NCBI GenBank assembly: GCA_947258735.1
Contig: CAMYJJ010000068.1
Coordinates: forward strand, 1 to 12,432
Length of the DNA: 12,432 nucleotides
Direction of reading: 5' to 3'
Source of the DNA: Thermodesulfovibrionia bacterium
GTDB taxonomy: Bacteria > Nitrospirota > Thermodesulfovibrionia > UBA6902
Shown here: piece after piece, positions 1-5,774 of the stretch
How positions within the stretch are numbered: the stretch's first letter is position 1
Layout: each line of letters opens with the position of its first letter
Program-made: the position numbers and the translations under genes
The notes under the pieces: model-generated
Databases searched by the model: none
What the model was told of the DNA's origin: nothing
The model's input: only the letters and a program-made list of their open reading frames with translations

Positions 1-641
1 GGTCCGACAACGGCATTCACATCGATACTCCTGTCGGTATATGCCATACTCTTCATGATCTGATGCTCCTCTTCAATACTCGGGTACGTTATGTTTATTT
101 TCAGCATGAACCTGTCCACCTGGGCTTCCGGGAGCGGGTATGTCCCTTCCTGCTCAATCGGGTTCTGGGTGGCAAGGACCAGAAACGGTTCATCCATCAA
201 AAAGGTGTTCTCCCCGATGGTCACCTGCCTTTCCTGCATCGCCTCCAGAAGTGCGCTCTGCACCTTTGCCGGTGCCCGGTTGATCTCATCGGCAAGAATG
301 ATATTTGAAAATATGGGTCCTTTTTTTGTGGTAAAGTCCCCGTCCTTGGGATTGTATATAAGCGTACCTATCAGATCGGCAGGCAGCAGGTCAGGGGTAA
401 ACTGGATCCTCTGAAAGCCTGTCTTTATTGCGCCTGACAACACACGTACTGATAACGTCTTGGCCAGACCCGGAACCCCCTCAATAAGGATATGGCCGTT
501 TGCAAGCAGTGCCACCAGCAGCCTCTCTATGAGGTACTTCTGGCCTACAATAGTTTTTCCAAATTCAGATAATATGCTCTGTACAAATGCACTTTCTTTC
601 CGCACTTTCTCATTAATTGCGGTAATTCCTCCATCCGTCAT
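1..641 (-). CDS. MoxR-family AAA+ ATPase, partial (C-terminus beyond left edge)
   Basis: The reading frame opens with ATG at 641 and runs off the left edge, giving about 213 residues of a protein usually near 310 to 330. It begins MTDGGITAINEK. The Walker A motif GVPGLAKT is at residues 55-62, Walker B (IILADE) ends at D118-E119, the sensor 1 stretch ATQNP is at 157-161 and the EAQVDRF segment with the arginine finger is at 172-178. These are the signatures of MoxR ATPases, which act as chaperone-like ATPases and usually work with DUF58 and von Willebrand factor A proteins encoded downstream. Those partners would lie outside the window. A strong ribosome-binding site (AAGGAGGT, 650-657) sits 8 nt before the ATG and supports this start. 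The family is clear; the substrate cannot be told from the sequence. Confidence 0.93.
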   Translation of the reverse strand, partial: MTDGGITAINEKVRKESAFVQSILSEFGKTIVGQKYLIERLLVALLANGHILIEGVPGLAKTLSVRVLSGAIKTGFQRIQFTPDLLPADLIGTLIYNPKDGDFTTKKGPIFSNIILADEINRAPAKVQSALLEAMQERQVTIGENTFLMDEPFLVLATQNPIEQEGTYPLPEAQVDRFMLKINITYPSIEEEHQIMKSMAYTDRSIDVNAVVG

Positions 642-647
642 AATGTA

Positions 648-657
648 TGACCTCCTT
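648..657 (-). promoter_or_regulatory. Strong ribosome-binding site of the MoxR gene
   Basis: Reads AAGGAGGTCA on the minus strand, a near-perfect complement to the 16S rRNA 3' end, ending 6 nt before the ATG at 641. It fixes the MoxR start codon. The rest of the 642-887 gap is AT-rich near the gene and shows no promoter I would defend. Confidence 0.75.
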
Positions 658-841
658 ATATTCGAACAATACATATTGATAATCAGTAAGACATCAACTA
701 ATAAATATATATAATCCGGACAGTTCTATCAAGCGTTCTAATTATATTTTTGGAATATGAACAAACTGTGAACATAGGAGTACAGCGTCAAGGCAGGACA
801 GGTATAATATTTTCTTTACCGGATTAACACAGGGCAGAGCG

Positions 842-886
842 GCCTTCAATGATTCTCCGGCCTGTCCCGGAATCTGTAGAGAAGGC
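842..886. repeat. Nested inverted repeat directly after the Usp stop codon
   Basis: Outer arms GCCTTC (842-847) and GAAGGC (881-886) enclose inner arms GATTCTCCGG (851-860) and CCGGAATC (867-874), which pair with one bulged T. The structure begins 1 nt beyond the stop of the universal stress protein gene. No T-run follows on the minus strand, so it does not look like a classical intrinsic terminator. It may stabilise the 3' end of the mRNA or help a factor-dependent stop. Confidence 0.5.
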
Positions 887-887
887 T

Positions 888-1373
888 TTATTCAACTACC
901 CAGACAGCGCAGTTCTGCCCGCAATGCATGACCTTGCTCGAGGTGCTCCCATGAAGAAGCTCTTCCTGCTTTGATATCCCGCGTCTTCCAAGGACAACCG
1001 TGCAGCACCCGAGTTTTTTCTGATTCTCAAGGATACATTCAGAAATGGAATGACAGTCTCTCGCATCTACCCGTACCAAAACCTTATCTTTACGGAAACC
1101 GGATTGTATGAGCATCTCCCGATAGTTCCTGAGCATCTTTTCCGCCCCGGAACGCTGCTCTTTGATCCAGACCTCCCGCTCCTCCTGGTTCTGGAAATAA
1201 TCTACCGACGGTTCCGGAATAATAGTGAGCAGGGTCACCAGGAACCCTGGTACACCGCCAAGAAAATCGGCCACATAAAGTGACACCCTTTTGGCATCGT
1301 CAGATCTGTCCAGTGCTACAAGAAGATGTCTGTCCCTGATCTGACATGTCTCTTTGCTTCCGTTTTTTTCCAT
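888..1373 (-). CDS. UspA-type universal stress protein, ATP-binding subtype
   Basis: 161 residues, the normal size for a single-domain Usp. The N-terminal strand and loop HLLVALDRSDDAKR (16-29) carries the usual Asp (D22) of the nucleotide pocket. The C-terminal motif is GRRG (129-132), nine residues, then GSTSS (142-146), which fits the G-2x-G-9x-G-S/T signature of ATP-binding Usp proteins such as MJ0577. Such proteins are cytoplasmic dimers linked to stress survival and act as sensors or regulators. The gene starts 21 bp after the stop of the upstream kinase-like gene on the same strand, so the two are probably one transcript. The ribosome-binding site before the ATG is weak (GGGAA). Cysteines at 10, 112 (DARDCHS), 122-123, 150 and 154 are more than usual for the family. 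The family assignment is secure, the physiological role is not. Confidence 0.9.
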   Translation of the reverse strand: MEKNGSKETCQIRDRHLLVALDRSDDAKRVSLYVADFLGGVPGFLVTLLTIIPEPSVDYFQNQEEREVWIKEQRSGAEKMLRNYREMLIQSGFRKDKVLVRVDARDCHSISECILENQKKLGCCTVVLGRRGISKQEELLHGSTSSKVMHCGQNCAVWVVE

Positions 1374-1394
1374 ACTGTTCCCGCGGCAATTTAA

Positions 1395-2390
1395 TTAACT
1401 TAAATCCTCCCGCGCCTCATAAAGGTTTTCCAGAAATTCTCCTGTATCGTAATAAAACGTCTCAGCTCCATGAGAAAAATGTTTCATAACAATAGCGAGC
1501 TGGTCGGCTATGTAAGGATAGACCTTTTGCAAATTTGCAACCCTTTGTCTGAAAACTATATTCATATCATCATCACTGAGTTCCTCAAGTACTGAGGAAG
1601 CATCTTCGTTCAGCTGCCATGCGGTTACATCACCCTGTCCGACTAGATATATCAGTACATTGCCGAGTCCGAAGAGGTCATAGCTGAACATGCTTTCATG
1701 GTGCCAGTAGTTAAAGTCAAAGTCTATCCAGCGGTACATCCGGTCTTGAGTACCGTAAATGATATGGTCACGCCTGATGTCCCCGTGCTTCTCCCCATTA
1801 TCATGGAGAAACTTGATAGCTTCTACCAGTGATATAAACTCATTGAAAATATCGGGAAAGTGATCGTAATAATACGATTCATGACCTGGTGCCTGATTCA
1901 GTATCCGGTCGGCAATTGTGCTCCCCGGAATATAGTCAATAATCCTTATAATGTTGCCTGCACTGTCCCTGACACTGAAACCCTGCATGAATTTCTGATG
2001 TCCTCTCACCATATCAAGTATTCTTGCCTCTTTTCCCGGGCTCCGGAAACAGTCAAAGGTCACCCCTCCCACCTCTGTAGTGAACTTTTCATGAAATACC
2101 ATTTTTATGACCTTTTTACTCCCGTCTATCAGGTCAATCGCTCTCTTTACCCAGAACTTGGGCTGTTCCTCAATGGTGAAACGGCCCTCCCGCTCGCAGT
2201 GCCTTATAAGGTAGGGACGTCCGCCCAGAATAACTACATCGTCGAAATTAACATTAAAAAAATTGGATGTATCGGTATGTGTATTAAATCTTTTGGGTAC
2301 ACGGGAAGGCTTCAGCCAGGACGATATCATTTCATGCAGTTCAGCCTGTGTATATTCCTCACTCCTGATGCTGGCATCTGCCCTGATCAT
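1395..2390 (-). CDS. Atypical protein-kinase-fold protein (Ser/Thr kinase-like)
   Basis: 331 residues with a degenerate kinase fold. Candidate ATP lysine is K96 (KKVIKMVF) and candidate helix-C glutamate is E121 (GKEARIL). The hinge-like segment is IIDYIPGSTIADRI (150-163). The catalytic loop is KHGDIRRDHII (201-211) with D204 as base, the metal loop is WIDFDFN (221-227) with D223, and the subdomain IX-like segment SYDLFGLGNVL (236-246) contains D238. There is no clear glycine-rich P-loop, HRD is HGD as in RIO and aminoglycoside kinases, and the metal-binding Asn five residues after the catalytic Asp is His209. No signal peptide or membrane segment is seen. It probably phosphorylates a protein or small molecule and is co-transcribed with the Usp gene 21 bp downstream. 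No ribosome-binding site precedes the ATG, and an extended -10 box lies just upstream, so the mRNA may be leaderless. An alternative start is M21. The kinase fold is likely, the substrate unknown. Confidence 0.75.
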   Translation of the reverse strand: MIRADASIRSEEYTQAELHEMISSWLKPSRVPKRFNTHTDTSNFFNVNFDDVVILGGRPYLIRHCEREGRFTIEEQPKFWVKRAIDLIDGSKKVIKMVFHEKFTTEVGGVTFDCFRSPGKEARILDMVRGHQKFMQGFSVRDSAGNIIRIIDYIPGSTIADRILNQAPGHESYYYDHFPDIFNEFISLVEAIKFLHDNGEKHGDIRRDHIIYGTQDRMYRWIDFDFNYWHHESMFSYDLFGLGNVLIYLVGQGDVTAWQLNEDASSVLEELSDDDMNIVFRQRVANLQKVYPYIADQLAIVMKHFSHGAETFYYDTGEFLENLYEAREDLS

Positions 2391-2396
2391 ACATAA

Positions 2397-2405
2397 ATTA
2401 TATCA
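2397..2405 (-). promoter_or_regulatory. Extended -10 promoter element of the kinase gene
   Basis: On the minus strand the sequence is TGATATAAT, an extended -10 (TGn) with a perfect TATAAT at 2402-2397. No good -35 box is found at the usual distance, which is tolerable for extended -10 promoters. Transcription would start at or within a few bases of the ATG at 2390, implying a leaderless transcript. Nothing else was recognised in the 2391-2587 gap. Confidence 0.4.
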
Positions 2406-2587
2406 CTTGATGGACGACGCCGCGAATTGATGGTGTATGGATCTACGCAGGTGTTGGATAGTGTCCCCTGTTACTCATATGAAACAGGTGATAAAATAAA
2501 GCAGCTCACTCCTGTCACAGATAGAGATATGCCCGGCTCATGCGTGAAATGTGCAGACCTGGTCCAACACATGAGCTTCCAGACTTT

Positions 2588-3685
2588 TTAAAGCATTTCC
2601 CATGTATATACTGTGATTTTGTCGATGGTTCCGTCATTATCATTGTCCCAATTTTCTTCTATCAAGTTTCCATCGCCATTATAAAAATAGGTATAAAGTA
2701 TTTCTATGCTGCCATTGTTATCTAAATCCCGTTTTTCTGTTATCAGGTTGCTGTCAGTATCATAATAATAAGCATACACCTTATCGATGCTTCCATCATT
2801 TTCAGAGTCCCATTCCTTTGTTATTAAATTATTGCTGGAATCATAGGTATTGAAATAGATCTTGTCAGTGATTCCGTCATTATCAGAATCCCAAACCTTT
2901 GCTATCATGTTTCCCGCCGCATCATAGGTATACGTATACACTTTATCAATGGTTCCATCGTTGTCATAATCCAGCTCTTCCGTTGTCATATTTCCGGAGG
3001 TGTCATAGGTGTAGATATATACCCTGTCCAGAATACCGTCATTGTCATAGTCTCTCTCTTCTCTTGTCATATTTCCATTGGCGTCATACAAAAAACTATA
3101 GGTCCTGTCGACAACACCGTCAATGTCAGTATCTCTTTCTTCTTCTGTCATATTACCGGAGCTGTCATAGGTATACACATACATTCCATCAATGATATCA
3201 TCGTCATCATAATCCCATTGCTCTGTTATCAGGTCGCCATCGGAATTATAGGTGAACAGAACAGTTTCATCTGCAAGGCCATCCCCGTCGTAATCATACG
3301 TTGTATCTTTGATTTTCCATTCCCCGGGCCGGTACTGCGTGCTTATAGACCCCAGAGGTAAAGGAGTATCTCCATAACAGGTAAACGTGTCAGAGTAAAT
3401 TAAAACAGAATCCATTTTAATCATGATTTCATGGCTTCCTGCCTCAACAGTTGCATAAAAATTACCTGCACTATCGGTGAATACTGTTAACGGGTCGCTT
3501 GAAATTGTGACCTCTGCACCCGCGACCGGTTCACCATGTCTATCAAGCACAATTCCGGAAATTGATGTTGTCTGTATACTGTTCTGTTGATCATCCTGCG
3601 GACTGCTGCCACCGCTTCCTCCTCCACATCCAATAGTGAGAGATGCCAGACATACAATAATGGAAAATATTTTTAATTTCTTCAT
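2588..3685 (-). CDS. Lipoprotein with N-terminal Ig-like domain and tandem 27-residue DxDxDG/YD hybrid repeats
   Basis: 365 residues. A lipoprotein signal ends in LTIGC, making C20 the lipidated residue, followed by a Gly/Ser-rich linker. Residues 43-92 (SGIVLDRHGEPVAGAEVTIS onward) match a carboxypeptidase-regulatory-like, Ig-type beta domain. From residue 131 there are eight complete units of exactly 27 residues (131-346) plus a partial ninth (347-365). A typical unit reads DYDNDGTIDKVYTYTYDAAG then NM-hydrophobic-xxEW. Each unit joins a calcium-loop-like DxDxDGxxD with a YDxxGNxxxE motif like RHS/YD repeats. This predicts an elongated, acidic, calcium-binding beta structure on the outer membrane or cell surface, probably for adhesion or matrix binding. 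The function is inferred from architecture only. The start is supported by GAGG 5 nt upstream and by the signal peptide. The gene stands alone between unrelated neighbours. Confidence 0.85.
   Translation of the reverse strand: MKKLKIFSIIVCLASLTIGCGGGSGGSSPQDDQQNSIQTTSISGIVLDRHGEPVAGAEVTISSDPLTVFTDSAGNFYATVEAGSHEIMIKMDSVLIYSDTFTCYGDTPLPLGSISTQYRPGEWKIKDTTYDYDGDGLADETVLFTYNSDGDLITEQWDYDDDDIIDGMYVYTYDSSGNMTEEERDTDIDGVVDRTYSFLYDANGNMTREERDYDNDGILDRVYIYTYDTSGNMTTEELDYDNDGTIDKVYTYTYDAAGNMIAKVWDSDNDGITDKIYFNTYDSSNNLITKEWDSENDGSIDKVYAYYYDTDSNLITEKRDLDNNGSIEILYTYFYNGDGNLIEENWDNDNDGTIDKITVYTWEML
2591..3295 (-). repeat. 81-bp coding tandem repeat array within the lipoprotein gene
   Basis: The array encodes eight full 27-residue units and one partial unit. 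The unit length is a multiple of three, so gain or loss of units by recombination would keep the reading frame. Units are diverged at the DNA level but conserved at the DxDxDGxxD and YDxxGN positions. Confidence 0.85.
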
Positions 3686-3697
3686 AGGTTCCTCATG

Positions 3698-3721
3698 TAT
3701 TAGTATTAGTATTAGTATTAG
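3698..3721. repeat. Hexanucleotide tandem repeat TATTAG x4 upstream of the lipoprotein gene
   Basis: Four perfect copies of TATTAG on the plus strand (CTAATA on the minus strand), lying 3 bp upstream of the GAGG ribosome-binding site of the lipoprotein gene and in its probable promoter or leader. It is a slippage-prone microsatellite that could alter promoter spacing or leader length. Confidence 0.85.
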
Positions 3722-3782
3722 TACAAAATGCCGGGTGGAATATTTTCTTACAAGGTGTTGTTAATATTTACACTTTATTATG

Positions 3783-3920
3783 CTATATAACCACATATAA
3801 TGCAAGGAATATTTTATCTGCAGGCTGGTTCAAGGAGAGAATGTGCTGCTCGTCGTCAGGCAGGCGTAAAGAACAGGCAACTCTGTCTACATGGACATGA
3901 AATCGGTTGACCTCCTTCAT
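3783..3920 (-). CDS. Possible small ORF, 45 residues, strong ribosome-binding site
   Basis: ATG at 3918-3920 is preceded by GGAGGT with 6 nt spacing (minus strand), an unusually good ribosome-binding site. The product begins MKEVNRFHVHVDRVACSLRL and ends in a hydrophobic stretch IFLALYVVI. I do not recognise it. It occupies much of the 394-bp space between the lipoprotein and antitoxin genes (3686-4079). It may be a genuine short protein, a decayed gene end, or chance. Codon content gives no clear verdict. Confidence 0.3.
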   Translation of the reverse strand: MKEVNRFHVHVDRVACSLRLPDDEQHILSLNQPADKIFLALYVVI

Positions 3921-3962
3921 GTTTTTACCTCCATTGAATAACATTACTGCTACGAGCTGGCG

Positions 3963-4064
3963 CTAAAGTAAGCGAGAGTGTCTTTGCCTATTTTCTCCAT
4001 GTCTTCCAGAAGATGCCCAAATTTTCCATTCAAGAAAGCCTTGAAGCTCTGCGGACATAATCAT
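3963..4064 (-). pseudogene. Short ORF or gene remnant in the place of a toxin partner
   Basis: Sixteen bp after the antitoxin-like gene, AGGAG (4068-4072) precedes ATGs at 4064 and 4058. The frame ends after 33 residues. A second frame over the same DNA, open from about 4060 to the stop at 3950, reads more like a protein (it contains HLLEDMEKIGKDTLAYFSAS) but lacks an upstream ATG. Together these suggest a short gene broken by a frameshift, or chance. No RelE/ParE-type toxin features are visible in either frame. Confidence 0.25.
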
Positions 4065-4079
4065 ATACTCCTATGGTTG

Positions 4080-4301
4080 TCATTTCCTTTTTTCTATGTT
4101 CGCTTGAAGTTCATCGATAGTTAAAAGCCTTCCACCAGCAGATTCATACCTTTTAAGTCTTCTGTCTAATTCATTAATATGACTCTTAGGGACTGGCACA
4201 ATAGATTCATCCGAAGAAATACTGTCCCATAAATCTTCAACCAATAATATTTTTTCCGGTGCACTTAATTTGGCAATTTCAGGAATATCACTGACTTTCA
4301 T
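4080..4301 (-). CDS. Putative addiction-module (antitoxin-like) protein, TIGR02574-type
   Basis: 73 residues. The N-terminal pattern MKVSDIPEIAKLSAPEKILL followed by VEDLWDSI and the later SHINELDRRLKRYE match the family annotated as putative addiction module component (a small helical antitoxin-like protein). These proteins usually neutralise a RelE/ParE-type toxin encoded immediately downstream. Here only short ORFs follow (3950-4064), so it is either an orphan or the remnant of a module. The start is supported by AAGGAA 8 nt upstream. A possible extended -10 (TGGTATCAT, minus, 4334-4342) lies 33 nt upstream. Family likeness is fairly good, toxin pairing is unproven. Confidence 0.75.
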   Translation of the reverse strand: MKVSDIPEIAKLSAPEKILLVEDLWDSISSDESIVPVPKSHINELDRRLKRYESAGGRLLTIDELQANIEKRK

Positions 4302-4333
4302 AATTTTATTTCCTTTCTCTTGTGATTACCTTA

Positions 4334-4342
4334 ATGATACCA
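4334..4342 (-). promoter_or_regulatory. Possible extended -10 promoter of the antitoxin-like gene
   Basis: TGGTATCAT on the minus strand fits TGn plus a five-of-six -10 box. Transcription would start near 4327, giving a leader of about 26 nt that contains the AAGGAA ribosome-binding site. No clear -35 is seen. Confidence 0.3.
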
Positions 4343-4418
4343 AATATTATTATTTTTTCGTCATATATTTATGACCGTGATTCGTAAAAGAGTTACGGAC
4401 GATGAGCGAGGAAATGGC

Positions 4419-4453
4419 AGCAATCAGCTATCAGCTGGCAGCCATCAGCTAAA
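4419..4453. repeat. Degenerate heptanucleotide array (AGCTATC-like, five units)
   Basis: Five consecutive 7-mers: AGCAATC, AGCTATC, AGCTGGC, AGCCATC, AGCTAAA. A weaker stretch in the same style follows at 4493-4528 (AGCTAAA, AGCTGAA). It lies in the 340-bp gap 4302-4641 between the divergent antitoxin and HDOD genes. That gap also holds a palindrome (4461-4479) and otherwise nothing I can identify. Confidence 0.7.
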
Positions 4454-4460
4454 AAAACAG

Positions 4461-4486
4461 ATTCCGGTCAAGCCGGAATGACAGTA
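4461..4486. repeat. Dispersed palindromic element, short copy (ATTCCGG ... CCGGAATGAC)
   Basis: Arms ATTCCGG (4461-4467) and CCGGAAT (4473-4479) form a 7-bp stem with a 5-nt loop, followed by GACA. It shares its core with the elements at 7707-7786 and 12173-12234, so it is one member of a dispersed intergenic family. Confidence 0.7.
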
Positions 4487-4641
4487 CTTTTAAGCTAAAG
4501 GTTAAGCACTGAAAGCTGAATGTTGACTGCTTTATTTACGAACAGCGGTCGACGCACGACGAGTAAATGGTCCTCCATCCTCATGTATTAAATAAAAAAT
4601 GCCGATAATTAAAGATAATCAAACTGAATTTGAAGGATGTT

Positions 4642-5520
4642 ATGACCATTGTAAATACATCGGCACGCAATGAGGCACTGCAGTCACGTGTAAGGAGAAT
4701 CTCCATACTGCCTACAATTCCTGTGATTGCGCAGGATATTCTTAAGATGACAGACAATGATACAACATCATTGTCCAGTCTCGTACGTGTAGTGGAAAAG
4801 GACCCGGCAATAAGCCTCAGAATAATCAGTGTTGCCAATTCGGCTTTTTTCGGGTTTGGTGCCCCTGCTGAGAGCCTCATGGAAGCAGTATCACGAATCG
4901 GATTCGACCAGGTTAAGAATCTGGCGCTGGGAGTTTCCCTGATGACCTTATTCAATGATGGGAAAAACAATGATGCCCTGTCATATGAAAAAATATTCAG
5001 CCACTGCATTTCTGTCGGCCTGACAGCCAGGTTCCTCTTAATGAAATTGAATCTCAACCTTAAGGATAGTAAAAAAATTGAATCTGATGTGCTCCTGATG
5101 AACGGTATCCTGCATGATATAGGGTATCTCATCCTGAACAGATACTTTCCTGAAGAATTTAATCAGGTGCTTAAGCATGTCAGTAACGGCACTCCTGTTC
5201 TTTCAGCTGAAGCATCAGTGTTTGAATTCGATCACTGTGATATCGGAAGCTGGCTCGCTCAGGAATGGAACCTGCCTGATAGTATTGTGCATACCACCTT
5301 ACACCATCATCGTCCGTCATTCCTGCAAAACAGTGCAAGTTATGCAGCCATTGTTCATCTGGCTGATTATCTGGTTGATTCATGCGGAAGAAAAGTCATC
5401 GAGAGTGAAATTGAATATATGTTTGATCCGGACTGTTATGATATATTCAATCTGAAAGAAGAGACTATTCTTGAATTTATTGACTTAGTAAACGAGGAAG
5501 GTATTATTCACGATCTTTAA
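4642..5520 (+). CDS. HDOD-domain signalling protein
   Basis: 292 residues, almost all one HDOD domain, a relative of HD phosphohydrolases found in regulators of motility, stress and cyclic-di-GMP-related signalling, often with catalysis lost. Seen here: ISILPTIPVIAQDIL near 20-34, IEKDPA-like VEKDPAISLRIISVANSAFF (51-70), the H121 region SHCISVGLTA, the HD pair H158-D159 in GILHDIGYLI, FDHCDIGSWLAQEWNLPDSI (196-215), HHH at 221-223 and D242 in HLADYL. There is no attached receiver, GAF or GGDEF domain. The frame also has a TTG at 4630, but ATG 4642 is preferred because GAAGGA (4632-4637) lies 4 nt before it and nothing precedes the TTG. It appears to be a single-gene unit. The fold is secure, the pathway unknown. 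Confidence 0.9.
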   Translation: MTIVNTSARNEALQSRVRRISILPTIPVIAQDILKMTDNDTTSLSSLVRVVEKDPAISLRIISVANSAFFGFGAPAESLMEAVSRIGFDQVKNLALGVSLMTLFNDGKNNDALSYEKIFSHCISVGLTARFLLMKLNLNLKDSKKIESDVLLMNGILHDIGYLILNRYFPEEFNQVLKHVSNGTPVLSAEASVFEFDHCDIGSWLAQEWNLPDSIVHTTLHHHRPSFLQNSASYAAIVHLADYLVDSCGRKVIESEIEYMFDPDCYDIFNLKEETILEFIDLVNEEGIIHDL

Positions 5521-5611
5521 GACTGCAGATTACAAACGATGAATCGTAAAGATCCAGCGTACTGCTGATTCCAAATGACCAATGAAGGTCATCGGATAAC
5601 GGTAACACACC

Positions 5612-5640
5612 TTGACAGACTTTTCAGTCAGCATTAAAAT
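5612..5640 (+). promoter_or_regulatory. Near-consensus sigma70-type promoter upstream of trpC
   Basis: A perfect -35 TTGACA (5612-5617), a 17-bp spacer and -10 TAAAAT (5635-5640, five of six). Predicted transcription start is near 5647, giving a leader of about 128 nt before trpC. An isolated TATAAT also occurs at 5652-5657 but has no -35 at the right distance. Confidence 0.6.
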
Positions 5641-5720
5641 GCTAAGAGTCCTATAATAATTTAAGTAAACTAGTGATTGGTTATTCTGAACTAAACGCAG
5701 CGAAATGGAGAACACGAGTC

Positions 5721-5751
5721 GGGGTTGAACCTCCGTAGGAGGTTCAACCTC
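5721..5751 (+). promoter_or_regulatory. Strong hairpin in the trpC leader
   Basis: GGTTGAACCTCC (5723-5734), loop GTA, and GGAGGTTCAACC (5738-5749) form a perfect 12-bp stem that extends by a G-T and a G-C pair. The following bases are pyrimidine-rich but not a T-run. The 3' arm contains GGAGG, the only ribosome-binding-site-like sequence near trpC, though it is 32 nt from the ATG. It may be an attenuator-like or mRNA-stabilising structure, or a terminator for the HDOD gene. No Trp-codon-rich leader peptide was found. Confidence 0.55.
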
Positions 5752-5774
5752 TGCCTTTCTGCCTTCATTACATC

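Noticed and set aside
1860..2396. 178-residue plus-strand ORF opposite the kinase gene
   Set aside because: Antisense to a gene with clear kinase motifs; no recognisable domain and no ribosome-binding site.
2536..2576. Hairpin GCTCATG/CATGAGC after the lipoprotein gene as a terminator
   Set aside because: The loop is 27 nt and no T-run follows on the minus strand; it could be chance.
2899..3195. 98-residue plus-strand ORF opposite the lipoprotein gene
   Set aside because: Shadow of the 81-bp coding repeat; Cys/His-rich composition arises from the antisense of Asp/Tyr codons.
3686..4641. tRNA or other structured RNA gene in the gaps around the antitoxin-like gene
   Set aside because: No cloverleaf, TTCGA-type T-arm or CCA end was seen on either strand.
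4581..5132. 183-residue minus-strand ORF opposite the HDOD gene
   Set aside because: Antisense to a well-supported HDOD frame; its sequence looks like a shadow translation.
5647..5774. Tryptophan attenuator leader peptide or T-box before trpC
   Set aside because: No ORF with tandem Trp codons (the longest GTG frame has one) and no T-box sequence or terminator T-run.
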